Shown in pieces: positions 32,877 through 39,863 of a stretch of 48,409 bases of DNA. The DNA is taken from assembly GCA_000436835.1 (NCBI GenBank), contig FR889121.1:42791-91199 (forward strand). The letters are read 5' to 3'. This DNA comes from Eubacterium sp. CAG:251 (GTDB lineage: Bacteria; Bacillota; Clostridia; Oscillospirales; Acutalibacteraceae). The notes beneath the pieces were generated by a model. The model was not told the DNA's origin. It did no database searches and saw only the letters and a program-made list of their open reading frames with translations. Positions within the stretch are counted from its first letter, which is position 1, and every line of letters starts with the position of its first letter. The translations under genes and the position numbers were made by a program.

Positions 32877-33241
32877 TATTCTATTTCCTCAAATTCTGTA
32901 TTTTCATTTACTTGCGCCGGAGCCTGTCCTTTTTCGCCGCAAAAGCTGACCTGATTAGCAATCACTTTTACGCTTTTTCTGTTTTCGCCTGTGTTCGCAA
33001 CATAATTATCTGTTTGCAGTCTGCCCTCAACTGCAATCATTGAGCCTTTGTGAAAATACCTTTTCAAAAACTCGGCAGTCTGCCGCCAAGCGGTACAATC
33101 TATAAAGTCACAAGCACGGTTATCCTTAGAATAACCTCGGTCAACCGCAATTTGAAAGTTAATAAAAGACGTGCCCTCATTTGTCGCCATTAACTCAGGC
33201 TCATAGGTCAGGCGTCCCATTAAAACAACACTATTTATCAT
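32876..33241 (-). CDS. ssb: Single-stranded DNA-binding protein
   Basis: 121 residues from ATG at 33241, preceded by GAGGAAG; a start seven codons upstream is less likely. OB-fold markers: INSVVLMGRLTYEPELMATN, FINFQIAVDRGYSKDNRACD, FIDCTAWRQTAEFLKRYFHK, GSMIAVEGRLQTDNY. An acidic C-terminus (NENTEFEEIE) may contact replication proteins. It coats ssDNA during phage replication. It follows the DnaD-like gene by 10 bp. Confidence 0.93.
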   Translation of the reverse strand: MINSVVLMGRLTYEPELMATNEGTSFINFQIAVDRGYSKDNRACDFIDCTAWRQTAEFLKRYFHKGSMIAVEGRLQTDNYVANTGENRKSVKVIANQVSFCGEKGQAPAQVNENTEFEEIE

Positions 33242-33251
33242 CTTTGCTTCC

Positions 33252-33842
33252 TCATATTTCAAAATTATTCATTGCGTCTTTCATAACCTGTTCAATATCG
33301 AACGTCGGCTTGCAGCTTAGTCTGTCCGGGCTTTCCGCCTGATACTCGTTCAGATACTCGCCGAAGCGTGTGCCGAAAAGCGTTGACGGCCGCAAGTATA
33401 AGCTCATTTTCGGGTCGTTGCCCCAACTTTTGAATTTCTTGTCAATTACCGTCTTGAAATCCTTAACCGTGTAGCCCTCATTCGTTCTTGCCTTGATTAA
33501 CTCTTTCATTTTCTTGCCGTTCGGCTTATAGTGCGCTCCGATTTTATTATTAAGATATTCAACAATATCCTTGATATCGTCGGTGCTCATATCCCCGGCT
33601 CTCTTGTCTGCCTGCTGCCATTCGACATCGGGCAAATCATATACCACCTTTTCAACGACGGCTATCTTGCCCTCGCATTCGTATGTAATCTTAAGCTTAT
33701 GCTTCGGCTTAGCTTTGTATAGCTTGCAGTCAACAACTGCCCTCGTTACATCGTCAAGCGTAATCTGCGTAAAATCCGCTTTGCATTTTTCAAAACTTTC
33801 ATTCCTGCAGCTTGGGCAAATATCATTTGTAAAAACTTCCAT
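33252..33842 (-). CDS. Phage replisome organizer, conserved C-terminal domain (DnaD-like type)
   Basis: 196 residues. The C-terminal block DIVEYLNNKIGAHYKPNGKK, ARTNEGYTVKDFKTVIDKKF, WGNDPKMSLYLRPSTLFGTR and FGEYLN is the conserved C-terminal domain of phage replisome organizers, which recruit helicase to the origin. N-terminus has ICPSCRNESFEKC, a possible partial zinc site. ATG of unclear strength; it reads from 33842. It is the first of the replication genes. Confidence 0.75.
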   Translation of the reverse strand: MEVFTNDICPSCRNESFEKCKADFTQITLDDVTRAVVDCKLYKAKPKHKLKITYECEGKIAVVEKVVYDLPDVEWQQADKRAGDMSTDDIKDIVEYLNNKIGAHYKPNGKKMKELIKARTNEGYTVKDFKTVIDKKFKSWGNDPKMSLYLRPSTLFGTRFGEYLNEYQAESPDRLSCKPTFDIEQVMKDAMNNFEI

Positions 33843-33913
33843 ATTTTTTCAACTCCTATTGATTTTTAATAAGAGTTGTGATAACATAATAGTGTTGTAT
33901 GGGTTATCACAAC

Positions 33914-34096
33914 TCATTTAATGCTGTGCAATATGTATTCCCACTCGGCATTATCGGAGAATATATATCGGCACTTTCTTTCAAAGTCATTCCGCTTGCG
34001 GAGTGGCTTTTTCTTTTGCCTGATTCTAATAGCGATTAAACACACTGCGCAATAAAACGCAAAAGCAACAAGCACAATCAGCGGCAATTTATACAT
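33914..34096 (-). CDS. Small membrane protein, unknown
   Basis: 60 residues from ATG at 34096, chosen because AAAGGAAGTG lies just upstream. YKLPLIVLVAFAFYCAVCLI (2-21) is a single membrane segment, followed by a strongly basic stretch (RQKKKPLRKRNDFERKCR) and a short end. Early operon; unknown role. Confidence 0.55.
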   Translation of the reverse strand: MYKLPLIVLVAFAFYCAVCLIAIRIRQKKKPLRKRNDFERKCRYIFSDNAEWEYILHSIK

Positions 34097-34116
34097 TTTT
34101 TCACTTCCTTTCATTT

Positions 34117-34302
34117 TTACTTAAGCTTCGCAAACTCCTCAGGGTGATTTGAATAATATAGGCTCATTGATTTTTCAAGCCTTTTTCTGATATTTTCCCT
34201 CAGTCGCTTTTCTTCCTCGGTGGTCAGCTCTTCAAACGGCTTAACCGTGCCGTCTTCCATTATTACGCTGACTGTCGCCGTCAGTTCTTTTCTTTTTGCC
34301 AT
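34117..34302 (-). CDS. Small early phage protein, unknown
   Basis: 61 residues, charged and helical: LTATVSVIMEDGTVKPFEEL then TTEEEKRLRENIRKRLEKSM. ATG preceded by GAGGTGATGAA. The first gene of the early operon. No recognised family. Confidence 0.55.
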   Translation of the reverse strand: MAKRKELTATVSVIMEDGTVKPFEELTTEEEKRLRENIRKRLEKSMSLYYSNHPEEFAKLK

Positions 34303-34344
34303 TTCATCACCTCAATAAAAAACTATGATGATACTTTTTGTCCT

Positions 34345-34536
34345 TATCACTAACACTTAACCAAAACAGCAGAGCTAACTATCTATAACTTAAGAAAAGG
34401 GGGTTATGTTTGATTTATTCATATATTTTTGGAGAAAAATAAAACTATGGAGTTGATAGCTTCCCGGCTGATTTCAGTTGAACAGTAAGGGGATATTTCG
34501 CCTGCACCCTGCTGCCTTGATTAAGTGTTAGTGATA
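34345..34536. repeat. 16-bp inverted repeat pair in the early control region
   Basis: TATCACTAACACTTAA (34345-34360) and its exact reverse complement TTAAGTGTTAGTGATA (34521-34536), 160 bp apart. Each contains TTAGTGATA, the half-site of the repressor operators nearby. They lie in the 325-bp gap 34303-34627 that should hold the early promoter. The gap also holds a 13-codon plus-strand ORF (ATG at 34447; MELIASRLISVEQ) and a small hairpin AAGCCGA/TCGGCTT (34561-34590). Nothing else is recognised there. Confidence 0.7.
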
Positions 34537-34612
34537 TCTTTTTGTTAAAGCTTCGGACTGAAGCCGATTATTGCATTGCTCCTTCGGCTTTCTTGTGTTA
34601 CTCACCTTTTTC

Positions 34613-34627
34613 TCACTCTTAGTGACA
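34613..34627. promoter_or_regulatory. Repressor operator at the end of the cro-like gene
   Basis: TCACT-CTT-AGTGA (34613-34625), a perfect 5-bp half-site palindrome with 3-nt spacer, ending in CA. It abuts the cro-like stop codon. It could silence read-through or the downstream early promoter. Confidence 0.65.
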
Positions 34628-34837
34628 TTAGTAATTAAAAAAAATAGAACCAATACTTTCGTTATAATAATTGGCTATTTTTTCCTTTATCTCGTCTCTC
34701 GGTTTTCTTCTGCCCTGCTCATATTTATTATATGAGGAAACACTTACCCCAATATCTTTGGCGACTTTTTCAGGTGTATATCCCTTCTTTTTACGAAGTT
34801 CTTTGATTTTTTCACCGGCTTTAATCATATCAAACAT
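34628..34837 (-). CDS. Cro-like XRE-family regulator
   Basis: 69 residues from ATG at 34837 with AGAGGGTG upstream; upstream in-frame ATGs at the 34897 side lie inside the promoter/operator region and are unlikely. HTH: IKELRKKKGYTPEKVAKDIG, VSVSSYNKYEQGRRKPRDEI. A short C-terminal tail of aromatic residues. Divergent from the LexA-like repressor, so it likely acts as the lytic-side regulator. Confidence 0.8.
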   Translation of the reverse strand: MFDMIKAGEKIKELRKKKGYTPEKVAKDIGVSVSSYNKYEQGRRKPRDEIKEKIANYYNESIGSIFFNY

Positions 34838-34862
34838 TAAATCACCCTCTTTCGTTGTGTTC

Positions 34863-34957
34863 TCACTCTCGGTGACATATTCAATATAGCACATCATTTT
34901 TCATTTGTCAACACTTTTAGTGACAAAATACATATTGACTTTTGGCACTTTTAGTGA
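34863..34957. promoter_or_regulatory. Operator array between the divergent lysogeny genes
   Basis: Three palindromes: TCACT-CTC-GGTGA (34863-34875), ACACT-TTT-AGTGA (34911-34923) and GCACT-TTT-AGTGA (34945-34957), sharing CACT-N3-(A/G)GTGA. The first overlaps the cro-side transcription start, the second abuts the cro -35, and the third lies between -35 and -10 of the repressor promoter. They suit control by the LexA-like repressor and the Cro-like protein. Confidence 0.8.
34883..34911 (-). promoter_or_regulatory. Cro-side (early) promoter
   Basis: Minus strand TTGACA (34911-34906), 17-nt spacer, TATATT (34888-34883). Near-consensus. It is flanked by operators on both sides. Confidence 0.8.
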
Positions 34958-34963
34958 TATTAT
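34935..34963 (+). promoter_or_regulatory. Repressor maintenance promoter
   Basis: TTGACT (34935-34940), 17-nt spacer, TATTAT (34958-34963), overlapping TATAAT. An operator lies within the spacer, which fits autoregulation of the repressor. Confidence 0.75.
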
Positions 34964-34985
34964 AATTTTGAAAGGAAGTGACATA

Positions 34986-35645
34986 TTGTTACAATATACT
35001 GATAGTTTTTCAGATAATTTAAAAATGTTGAGAAAATATAAACGTCTTTCTCAAGAAAAACTTGCTGATGAACTTCTTGTATCACGCTCCCTTATCGGAA
35101 TGTGGGAATCAGGTCAACGCAAGCCAAGTTTTGAAACTTTAGAACTGCTTGCTGATTATTTTAATGTCAGAATTGATGATTTATCAGGAAGAAATATAAA
35201 AAACAATGAATCTACTTCTAATAATGAAATATATGATATTCCCGGTGTAATGCCTTTGCCAAAAACATATAAGCGTCCACGCTTAGGTGTTATCGCTTGT
35301 GGTGAGCCGATACTTGCCGAAGAGAACATTGAGGCATACGACGATATACCCGATAATATAAAATGTGATTTTACATTGATATGTAAAGGTGACAGTATGA
35401 TTAATGCTCGAATCAATGACGGCGATATAGTCTATATCAAACAACAAAGCCAAGTTGATAACGGCGAAATAGCTGCCGTTCTGATTGAAAACGAAGCTAC
35501 ACTCAAAAGAGTATACATATATGACGATAAGGTTGTACTTCAACCTGAAAATACAAAATATCCCCCTTTCGTATATACAAAAGAGGAAATGAACGATATC
35601 AGAATATTAGGTAAAGCCGTCGGCTTTACAAGTTTAATTATTTAA
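34986..35645 (+). CDS. LexA/CI-like repressor with S24 self-cleaving domain
   Basis: 219 residues from TTG at 34986, preceded by AAAGGAAG at 7 nt; further upstream in-frame codons lie in the operator/promoter region. N-terminal XRE HTH (LRKYKRLSQEKLADELLVSR, SLIGMWESGQRKPSFETLEL). C-terminal S24 peptidase: cleavage site Cys105-Gly106 in VIACGEPILA, Ser137 in KGDSMINARINDGD, Lys174 in EATLKRV. It keeps the phage silent; SOS-type RecA-stimulated self-cleavage would start the lytic cycle. Cys-Gly (as in UmuD) replaces the usual Ala-Gly. Confidence 0.92.
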   Translation: MLQYTDSFSDNLKMLRKYKRLSQEKLADELLVSRSLIGMWESGQRKPSFETLELLADYFNVRIDDLSGRNIKNNESTSNNEIYDIPGVMPLPKTYKRPRLGVIACGEPILAEENIEAYDDIPDNIKCDFTLICKGDSMINARINDGDIVYIKQQSQVDNGEIAAVLIENEATLKRVYIYDDKVVLQPENTKYPPFVYTKEEMNDIRILGKAVGFTSLII

Positions 35646-35730
35646 GAATTATCAAATCGCATTTTAATAGACGTTATGTTGATAATTTTTCTAAAATTGT
35701 TACAAAATTATAACATTTTTGTAATTTTGG

Positions 35731-35759
35731 TTGACAAATCGCTATTTAGGGCATATTAT
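35731..35759 (+). promoter_or_regulatory. Promoter of the structured leader and NYN gene
   Basis: TTGACA (35731-35736), 17-nt spacer, TATTAT (35754-35759). Near-consensus, so it is probably active in the lysogen. The start lies in the palindrome GTGTAAC-AAAT-GTTACAC (35764-35781), which could be an operator. Confidence 0.85.
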
Positions 35760-35763
35760 TAGC

Positions 35764-35850
35764 GTGTAACAAATGTTACACAAAGTTAACCATAGTCCTA
35801 TGTAGTAGTTCTCCCAACATAAGGGAAGTTACGAGACATAGGGCTTTTTT
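35764..35850 (+). ncRNA. Structured leader RNA with terminator-like end before the NYN gene
   Basis: Palindrome GTGTAAC/GTTACAC (35764-35781), then a two-part hairpin: outer 10 bp AGTCCTATGT (35794-35803) with ACATAGGGCT (35836-35845), internal loop A/GAG, and inner 10 bp GTAGTTCTCCC (one bulged C; 35805-35815) with GGGAAGTTAC (35823-35832), 7-nt loop AACATAA. Six T follow (35845-35850). It can be an attenuator, a free small RNA, or a partner of the nuclease encoded 19 nt downstream. No known RNA family is recognised by eye. Confidence 0.65.
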
Positions 35851-35868
35851 ATTTTGGAGGTATAAAAA

Positions 35869-36582
35869 ATGGGAAAGACGGCAATTTTAATTGACGGCGG
35901 CTTTTACAGGAAAAGAGCAAACTACTTATTTGGAAGTAAAACTCCCACCGGTAGAGCAGATGAATTGTATGAGTATTGTATGCGCCATTTGTGCGAAAAG
36001 CACAAAAACGGTAATAATACATATAAGGAGTTATATCGCATTTTTTATTATGACTGTAAACCTTCAGAAAAGACAATTTACAATCCGATAACACAGCGTT
36101 CTGTTAATTTAAAAGCCAGTCCACTGTATGATTGGTCAAACGATTTCTTTTTAGCACTTTCACGAAAGAGGAAGGTGGCATTAAGAATGGGGGAACTACT
36201 CGAATCATCAGCCGGATACAATTTGAAACCTGACGCTCTGAAGAAACTATGTAAAGGCGAAATTAATATAGATGAATTAACAGACAACGATTTAGTGCTT
36301 GATATTCAACAAAAAGGTGTTGATATGCGTATTGGCTTAGATATCGCCTCTTTAGCTCACAAAGGTTTGGTTGACCAAATCATACTGATTGCCGGCGACA
36401 GTGACTTTGTGCCTGCTGCAAAATATGCAAGACGAGAAGGTATAGACTTTATTTTGGACCCTATGTGGCATACAATAAAAGACAACCTCAATCTGCACAT
36501 CGATGGTTTGCAAGTTAAAGTAAGCAAACCACCATTAAATGTAAATGATAGTTTACACAATAGTCATTGTTCAAATTCTTAA
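35869..36582 (+). CDS. NYN (PIN-like/LabA-type) domain nuclease
   Basis: 237 residues. NYN fold acidic residues: ILIDGGFYRKRANYL (Asp9), KGVDMRIGLDIASLA (Asp152, Asp158), LIAGDSDFVPAAKYA (Asp177, Asp179). Family members are RNA-cleaving enzymes. ATG with GGAGG at 35856-35860. It follows a strong promoter and a structured leader RNA with intrinsic-terminator features, so expression is probably controlled in the leader. It is a cargo gene between repressor and hicAB, on the lysogenic strand, with likely roles in phage defence or RNA control. The C-terminus ends in a short polar tail. No partner gene follows on the same strand. Confidence 0.85.
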   Translation: MGKTAILIDGGFYRKRANYLFGSKTPTGRADELYEYCMRHLCEKHKNGNNTYKELYRIFYYDCKPSEKTIYNPITQRSVNLKASPLYDWSNDFFLALSRKRKVALRMGELLESSAGYNLKPDALKKLCKGEINIDELTDNDLVLDIQQKGVDMRIGLDIASLAHKGLVDQIILIAGDSDFVPAAKYARREGIDFILDPMWHTIKDNLNLHIDGLQVKVSKPPLNVNDSLHNSHCSNS

Positions 36583-36627
36583 CGCAATAAGTAACCTGCA
36601 TTTTTTATTAAAATATAAAACAAAAAA

Positions 36628-36655
36628 GTCCTACCCTGCTGCAACAGGATAGGGC
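36628..36655 (-). terminator. Intrinsic terminator, distal, of hicAB
   Basis: CCTACCCTG / CAGGATAGG with one mismatch; minus strand is followed by ACTTTTTTGTTTT. It is the second of two tandem hairpins. Confidence 0.65.
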
Positions 36656-36676
36656 AAAAGGAAAACAAAAATAAAA

Positions 36677-36706
36677 GGCAAGATAAGTACTACAACCTAT
36701 CTTGCC
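36677..36706 (-). terminator. Intrinsic terminator after hicB
   Basis: Perfect 9-bp stem GGCAAGATA / TATCTTGCC, with TTTTATTTTTGTTTT on the minus-strand side, 11 bp after the hicB stop. It may also stop NYN transcripts weakly. Confidence 0.8.
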
Positions 36707-36717
36707 ATTATTATTGC

Positions 36718-37125
36718 TTATTTAGCAATATGGAGTTCGTTCTTAAGAGCGTCTTGTAAAAGTTGAGAGAAGTTTATATTATGCTCGACTGCTGTTGAAT
36801 TAAGCCAAGCAGGTAATGTAACCGTTCTATTAACTGATTTGTTTACATTTGCATTTCGAATAGAAGGCATATAAACGTCAATTAATACTGCTGATTCGTT
36901 ACTATCTAATGACAATTGATTTAACGGAGTTGGTTTAGGAATAGGCTCTTTATCTTCTTCAAGACCGAACATTACTATTCCGAGTAATTCCCTTGCAGAA
37001 GTTAATGCGTCTGCCTCGTCAACACCGCTTGTAGCAACGTCTAAATCAGGAAAAGTGACAGCGATTTCCTGACCGTCTTCATAAGTAAATATTGCCGGAT
37101 AAAAATATCTTTCGATTTTTTTCAT
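36718..37125 (-). CDS. hicB: HicB antitoxin
   Basis: 135 residues. The N-terminal partial RNase-H-like fold includes FYPAIFTYEDGQEIAVTFPD and LDVATSGVDEADALTSAREL, typical of HicB. The C-terminal part has VNRTVTLPAWLNSTAVEHNI and NFSQLLQDALKNEL, a DNA-binding domain of ribbon-helix-helix or HTH type. It neutralises HicA and represses the operon through the upstream direct repeats. It lies 46 bp after hicA. The HicA-first order is normal for the family. Confidence 0.9.
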   Translation of the reverse strand: MKKIERYFYPAIFTYEDGQEIAVTFPDLDVATSGVDEADALTSARELLGIVMFGLEEDKEPIPKPTPLNQLSLDSNESAVLIDVYMPSIRNANVNKSVNRTVTLPAWLNSTAVEHNINFSQLLQDALKNELHIAK

Positions 37126-37171
37126 ATTTCATCGCCCCTTTCATTATATAATATGCACAAAACAGATAGAA

Positions 37172-37369
37172 CTAATCAAATTTTAGACCCGACTGTTTTT
37201 CAATACTTTGCAGAGTTTTTGGTGGAATATCCTTACACGGATGTTTTATCGTAACTCTGCCGGGTTTTGTTGGGTGTTTAAATTGATGATGACTTCCAAC
37301 AGTATTTACTAAATACCAACCATCAGCTTTCAACAGTTTAATAACTTCTCTCGAAGAATAGCTCCTCAA
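37172..37369 (-). CDS. hicA: HicA toxin, mRNA interferase
   Basis: 65 residues, a double-stranded-RNA-binding-like fold with the catalytic His in NTVGSHHQFKHP (His27/His28). REVIKLLKADGWYLV and GRVTIKHPCKDIPPKTLQSI are typical. TTG start with AAAGGAG 8 nt upstream. It cleaves mRNA when free. Promoter and direct repeats are just upstream. Length matches family norms. Confidence 0.9.
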   Translation of the reverse strand: MRSYSSREVIKLLKADGWYLVNTVGSHHQFKHPTKPGRVTIKHPCKDIPPKTLQSIEKQSGLKFD

Positions 37370-37403
37370 GTCACATACTCCTTTCTAAATTTATAGTACT
37401 ATT

Positions 37404-37460
37404 ATATTAACACATATTTTTGTATTTGTCAATATTTGTGGCACATATTTTTATATTTGT
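37404..37460. promoter_or_regulatory. hicAB promoter with 19-bp direct-repeat operator, shared with the integrase operon
   Basis: Minus strand TTGACA (37432-37427), 17-nt spacer, TAATAT (37409-37404). Two direct repeats, CACATATTTTTGTATTTGT (37411-37429) and CACATATTTTTATATTTGT (37442-37460), differ at one base and are 31 bp apart, about three helical turns. They are probably HicB binding sites. On the plus strand TTGTCA (37426) with a T-rich -10 may drive the YHYH-integrase operon. Confidence 0.7.
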
Positions 37461-37507
37461 TATAAGAATCGACCAACTCCAATATTAATTAATAAGAAGA
37501 TGATAAA

Positions 37508-38428
37508 ATGAAAAAAGTCTTTAAAACAAGTCTGATATTAATATCGATAGTAATTATAATTTCAGGCTCTTGCGTTGCAGTTTTTGCTCATCCGGGTAAA
37601 ACGGATTCAGACGGCGGACATTTTGACCGTTCTACCGGCGAATATCATTACCACCATGGATATCCTGCACACCAACACGAAAACGGTACTTGCCCTTATG
37701 ATTTTGATAATAATGAAAAGAGCACAGAAAGTCATAATTATGGATATGATTACGAATCTATAAGAGATAAATATGCTACAGCAACCTCTAAAGAGCCAAT
37801 AACAAAAAAATCTCAATTAGATTTCATCAGCGATTATGAAAAGCTTGAAGAATATTATAAAGACGCACGGCAGCAAATAAGCGAAACAAATACTTATGAC
37901 ACTCAATTATATTCCGATTTTCTGGTGTTAAATACTCAAATCATTCATGATTTACCAAGTTATAAAGGCTATATGAATGATAATAAATATAACGAAATTC
38001 AAAAACAAACTAAACTATATAGGAATTTTTTAGATAATAACAACCCTAATAATTTAGAATACATTGAAACTACTACAGAAACATCTACAAGCGTATTTAA
38101 TAATATGTCAACAGTAGAAAAAGTTTTTACAATTATGTGTTATTGCTTTTTTGCCGTTTATATTATTGAAGTAATAATTCTCACTATCATGTTATTAGTT
38201 CGTGATATAAAAGACTATGATTTTGCTTCTGCTTTCTTTAATACAATAGTTTTTCTAATATACGCTTTTATTACATTTGGATATTTTTCATTTTTATTTA
38301 ACGATGATAAAAATATTTATGTACTGTTCTTTGTTTATCTCCCAGCACCTATAATTTCAACATATATGTTATATGTTTTTATAGATGATATTGTTACTGA
38401 AAAAAATCAAAAGAAGGTGATTAAATGA
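37508..38428 (+). CDS. YHYH-motif membrane protein coupled to the integrase
   Basis: 306 residues. A signal-like segment (TSLILISIVIIISGSCVAVFA, about 7-27), then the secreted motif FDRSTGEYHYHHGYPAHQHE, which is a His-rich element (possible metal binding) known from YHYH-domain proteins, CPYDF, a helical linker, and three membrane segments near 205-230, 240-262 and 270-292. The stop overlaps the integrase ATG as ATGA, so translation is coupled. It may be a lysogenic cargo gene that modifies the cell surface, or a sensor connected to recombination. No known integration role for the family. Confidence 0.7.
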   Translation: MKKVFKTSLILISIVIIISGSCVAVFAHPGKTDSDGGHFDRSTGEYHYHHGYPAHQHENGTCPYDFDNNEKSTESHNYGYDYESIRDKYATATSKEPITKKSQLDFISDYEKLEEYYKDARQQISETNTYDTQLYSDFLVLNTQIIHDLPSYKGYMNDNKYNEIQKQTKLYRNFLDNNNPNNLEYIETTTETSTSVFNNMSTVEKVFTIMCYCFFAVYIIEVIILTIMLLVRDIKDYDFASAFFNTIVFLIYAFITFGYFSFLFNDDKNIYVLFFVYLPAPIISTYMLYVFIDDIVTEKNQKKVIK

Positions 38429-39861
38429 AATATGCCGCAGCATACATAAGAGTATCTGATGACAGGCAAGACGAATACTCCCCGGACAGTCAGCTTAAGC
38501 TCATTCGGCAGTATGCAAAAAACAATGATTATATAGTGCCTGACGAATACGTATTTTATGACGACGGAATATCCGGCAGAAGCGTCAAAAAGCGTAAGGC
38601 TTTTAATAATATGATAGGCTATGCAAAATCGAAAGAGCACCCATTTGACGCAATTCTCGTTTGGAAATTCAGCCGTTTCGCTCGAAATCAGGAAGAAAGC
38701 ATTGTATACAAATCAATGCTCAGAAAAATTAATGTAGCCGTTATTTCCGTCAGCGAAACAATCGACGATTCGCCTTTTGCTCCGCTGATTGAAAGAATAA
38801 TCGAGTTTATGGATGAATACTATTCAACAAGACTTTCACAAGAAGTTACAAGAGGAATGACGGAGAAAGCAAGCCGTGGCGAAGTAATGACGATTGCGCC
38901 GTTCGGCTATGATTTAAAAAATAAAACGTACATACCAAACGATAATGCCAAAACAGTTAATTATATTTACGATTCATATTTAGCAGGCAAAGGCTACCGT
39001 GCAATAGCACAGGAATTAGCCGCAATGGGAATCAGAACGAAGCGAGGTAACATTCCTGATAATCGCTTTGTCGAATATATTTTACAAAATCCTGTTTATA
39101 TAGGCAAAATAAGGTGGTCGCCTGAAGGTAAACAATCAAAGCAACGTTATAAAGGTGACAACAGTAACGTAATGATAATTGACGGCAAACACGAAGCAAT
39201 TATTGATACAGACAAATTTGAAAGGGTGCAGGATATGATAGCAGACCAAAAGAAGCGCTACGGCAAATACCAACGCAGGGAACAGCCTGTTCAATTTATG
39301 CTCAAAGGCTTAATGCGCTGCGGCAACTGCGGTGCTACTCTCGTTTATGTCGGCACACAAAGTCCTGCAATGCAATGCCACCAATACGCAAGAGGTGTAT
39401 GCAAGATATCTCACAGCCTTTCAATTGCCAAGGCAAACAGAGTTGTTATAGATAAGATTGAGGAAACACTTAAAACATTAGATTTTAATATCATTTATAA
39501 AACGCAAAACAATCCGCAAGAGAATATTGACTACGATAAGCTTATCAAGCAGGAAAAAGAGAAAATCCGCCGAGCAAGCGAAGCATACGACGCAGGCTTT
39601 GACACGCTTGAAGAATACGGCATAAAAAAGCGCACCTATCAGTCACGCATTGATGAATACGAAAAAGCAAAATCAAAAGTGACGCCAAAAGAAAGCAAGG
39701 CAGTTCCTAAAGAATTTGTTGATAAGGTTGCAAGCGTTTTGAAAACGATTAAATCCCCCGAAACAGACGAAGCAGTTAAAAACGAAGCACTCCGCTCCAT
39801 TATAGACCATATCACATACGAAAAAGAAGCTAATAACCTCGCCATATATTTTTATCTTTGA
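38425..39861 (+). CDS. int: Large serine recombinase (phage integrase)
   Basis: 478 residues. N-terminal resolvase domain with AAYIRVSDDRQDEYSPDSQL (Ser11 nucleophile) and DAILVWKFSRFARNQEE. Middle recombinase domain (GYRAIAQELAAMGIRTKRGN, FVEYILQNPVYIG). Zinc ribbon with Cys299, Cys302 (MRCGNCG) and two more (QCHQYARGVCK), followed by a coiled coil (QEKEKIRRASEAYDAGFDTL). It catalyses integration and, with a directionality factor, excision. No directionality gene is recognised. It ends 2 bp before the attR arm. Size is at the lower end for the family but complete. Confidence 0.95.
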   Translation: MKYAAAYIRVSDDRQDEYSPDSQLKLIRQYAKNNDYIVPDEYVFYDDGISGRSVKKRKAFNNMIGYAKSKEHPFDAILVWKFSRFARNQEESIVYKSMLRKINVAVISVSETIDDSPFAPLIERIIEFMDEYYSTRLSQEVTRGMTEKASRGEVMTIAPFGYDLKNKTYIPNDNAKTVNYIYDSYLAGKGYRAIAQELAAMGIRTKRGNIPDNRFVEYILQNPVYIGKIRWSPEGKQSKQRYKGDNSNVMIIDGKHEAIIDTDKFERVQDMIADQKKRYGKYQRREQPVQFMLKGLMRCGNCGATLVYVGTQSPAMQCHQYARGVCKISHSLSIAKANRVVIDKIEETLKTLDFNIIYKTQNNPQENIDYDKLIKQEKEKIRRASEAYDAGFDTLEEYGIKKRTYQSRIDEYEKAKSKVTPKESKAVPKEFVDKVASVLKTIKSPETDEAVKNEALRSIIDHITYEKEANNLAIYFYL

Positions 39862-39863
39862 CC

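Noticed and set aside
34447..34488. A 13-codon plus-strand ORF as a confirmed gene
   Set aside because: GGAG lies 12 nt upstream but the peptide is very short and nothing else supports it; kept only as part of the control-region observation.
37411..37460. A CRISPR-like repeat
   Set aside because: Only two copies with a 12-bp gap, and the placement at the hicA promoter explains them as operator repeats.
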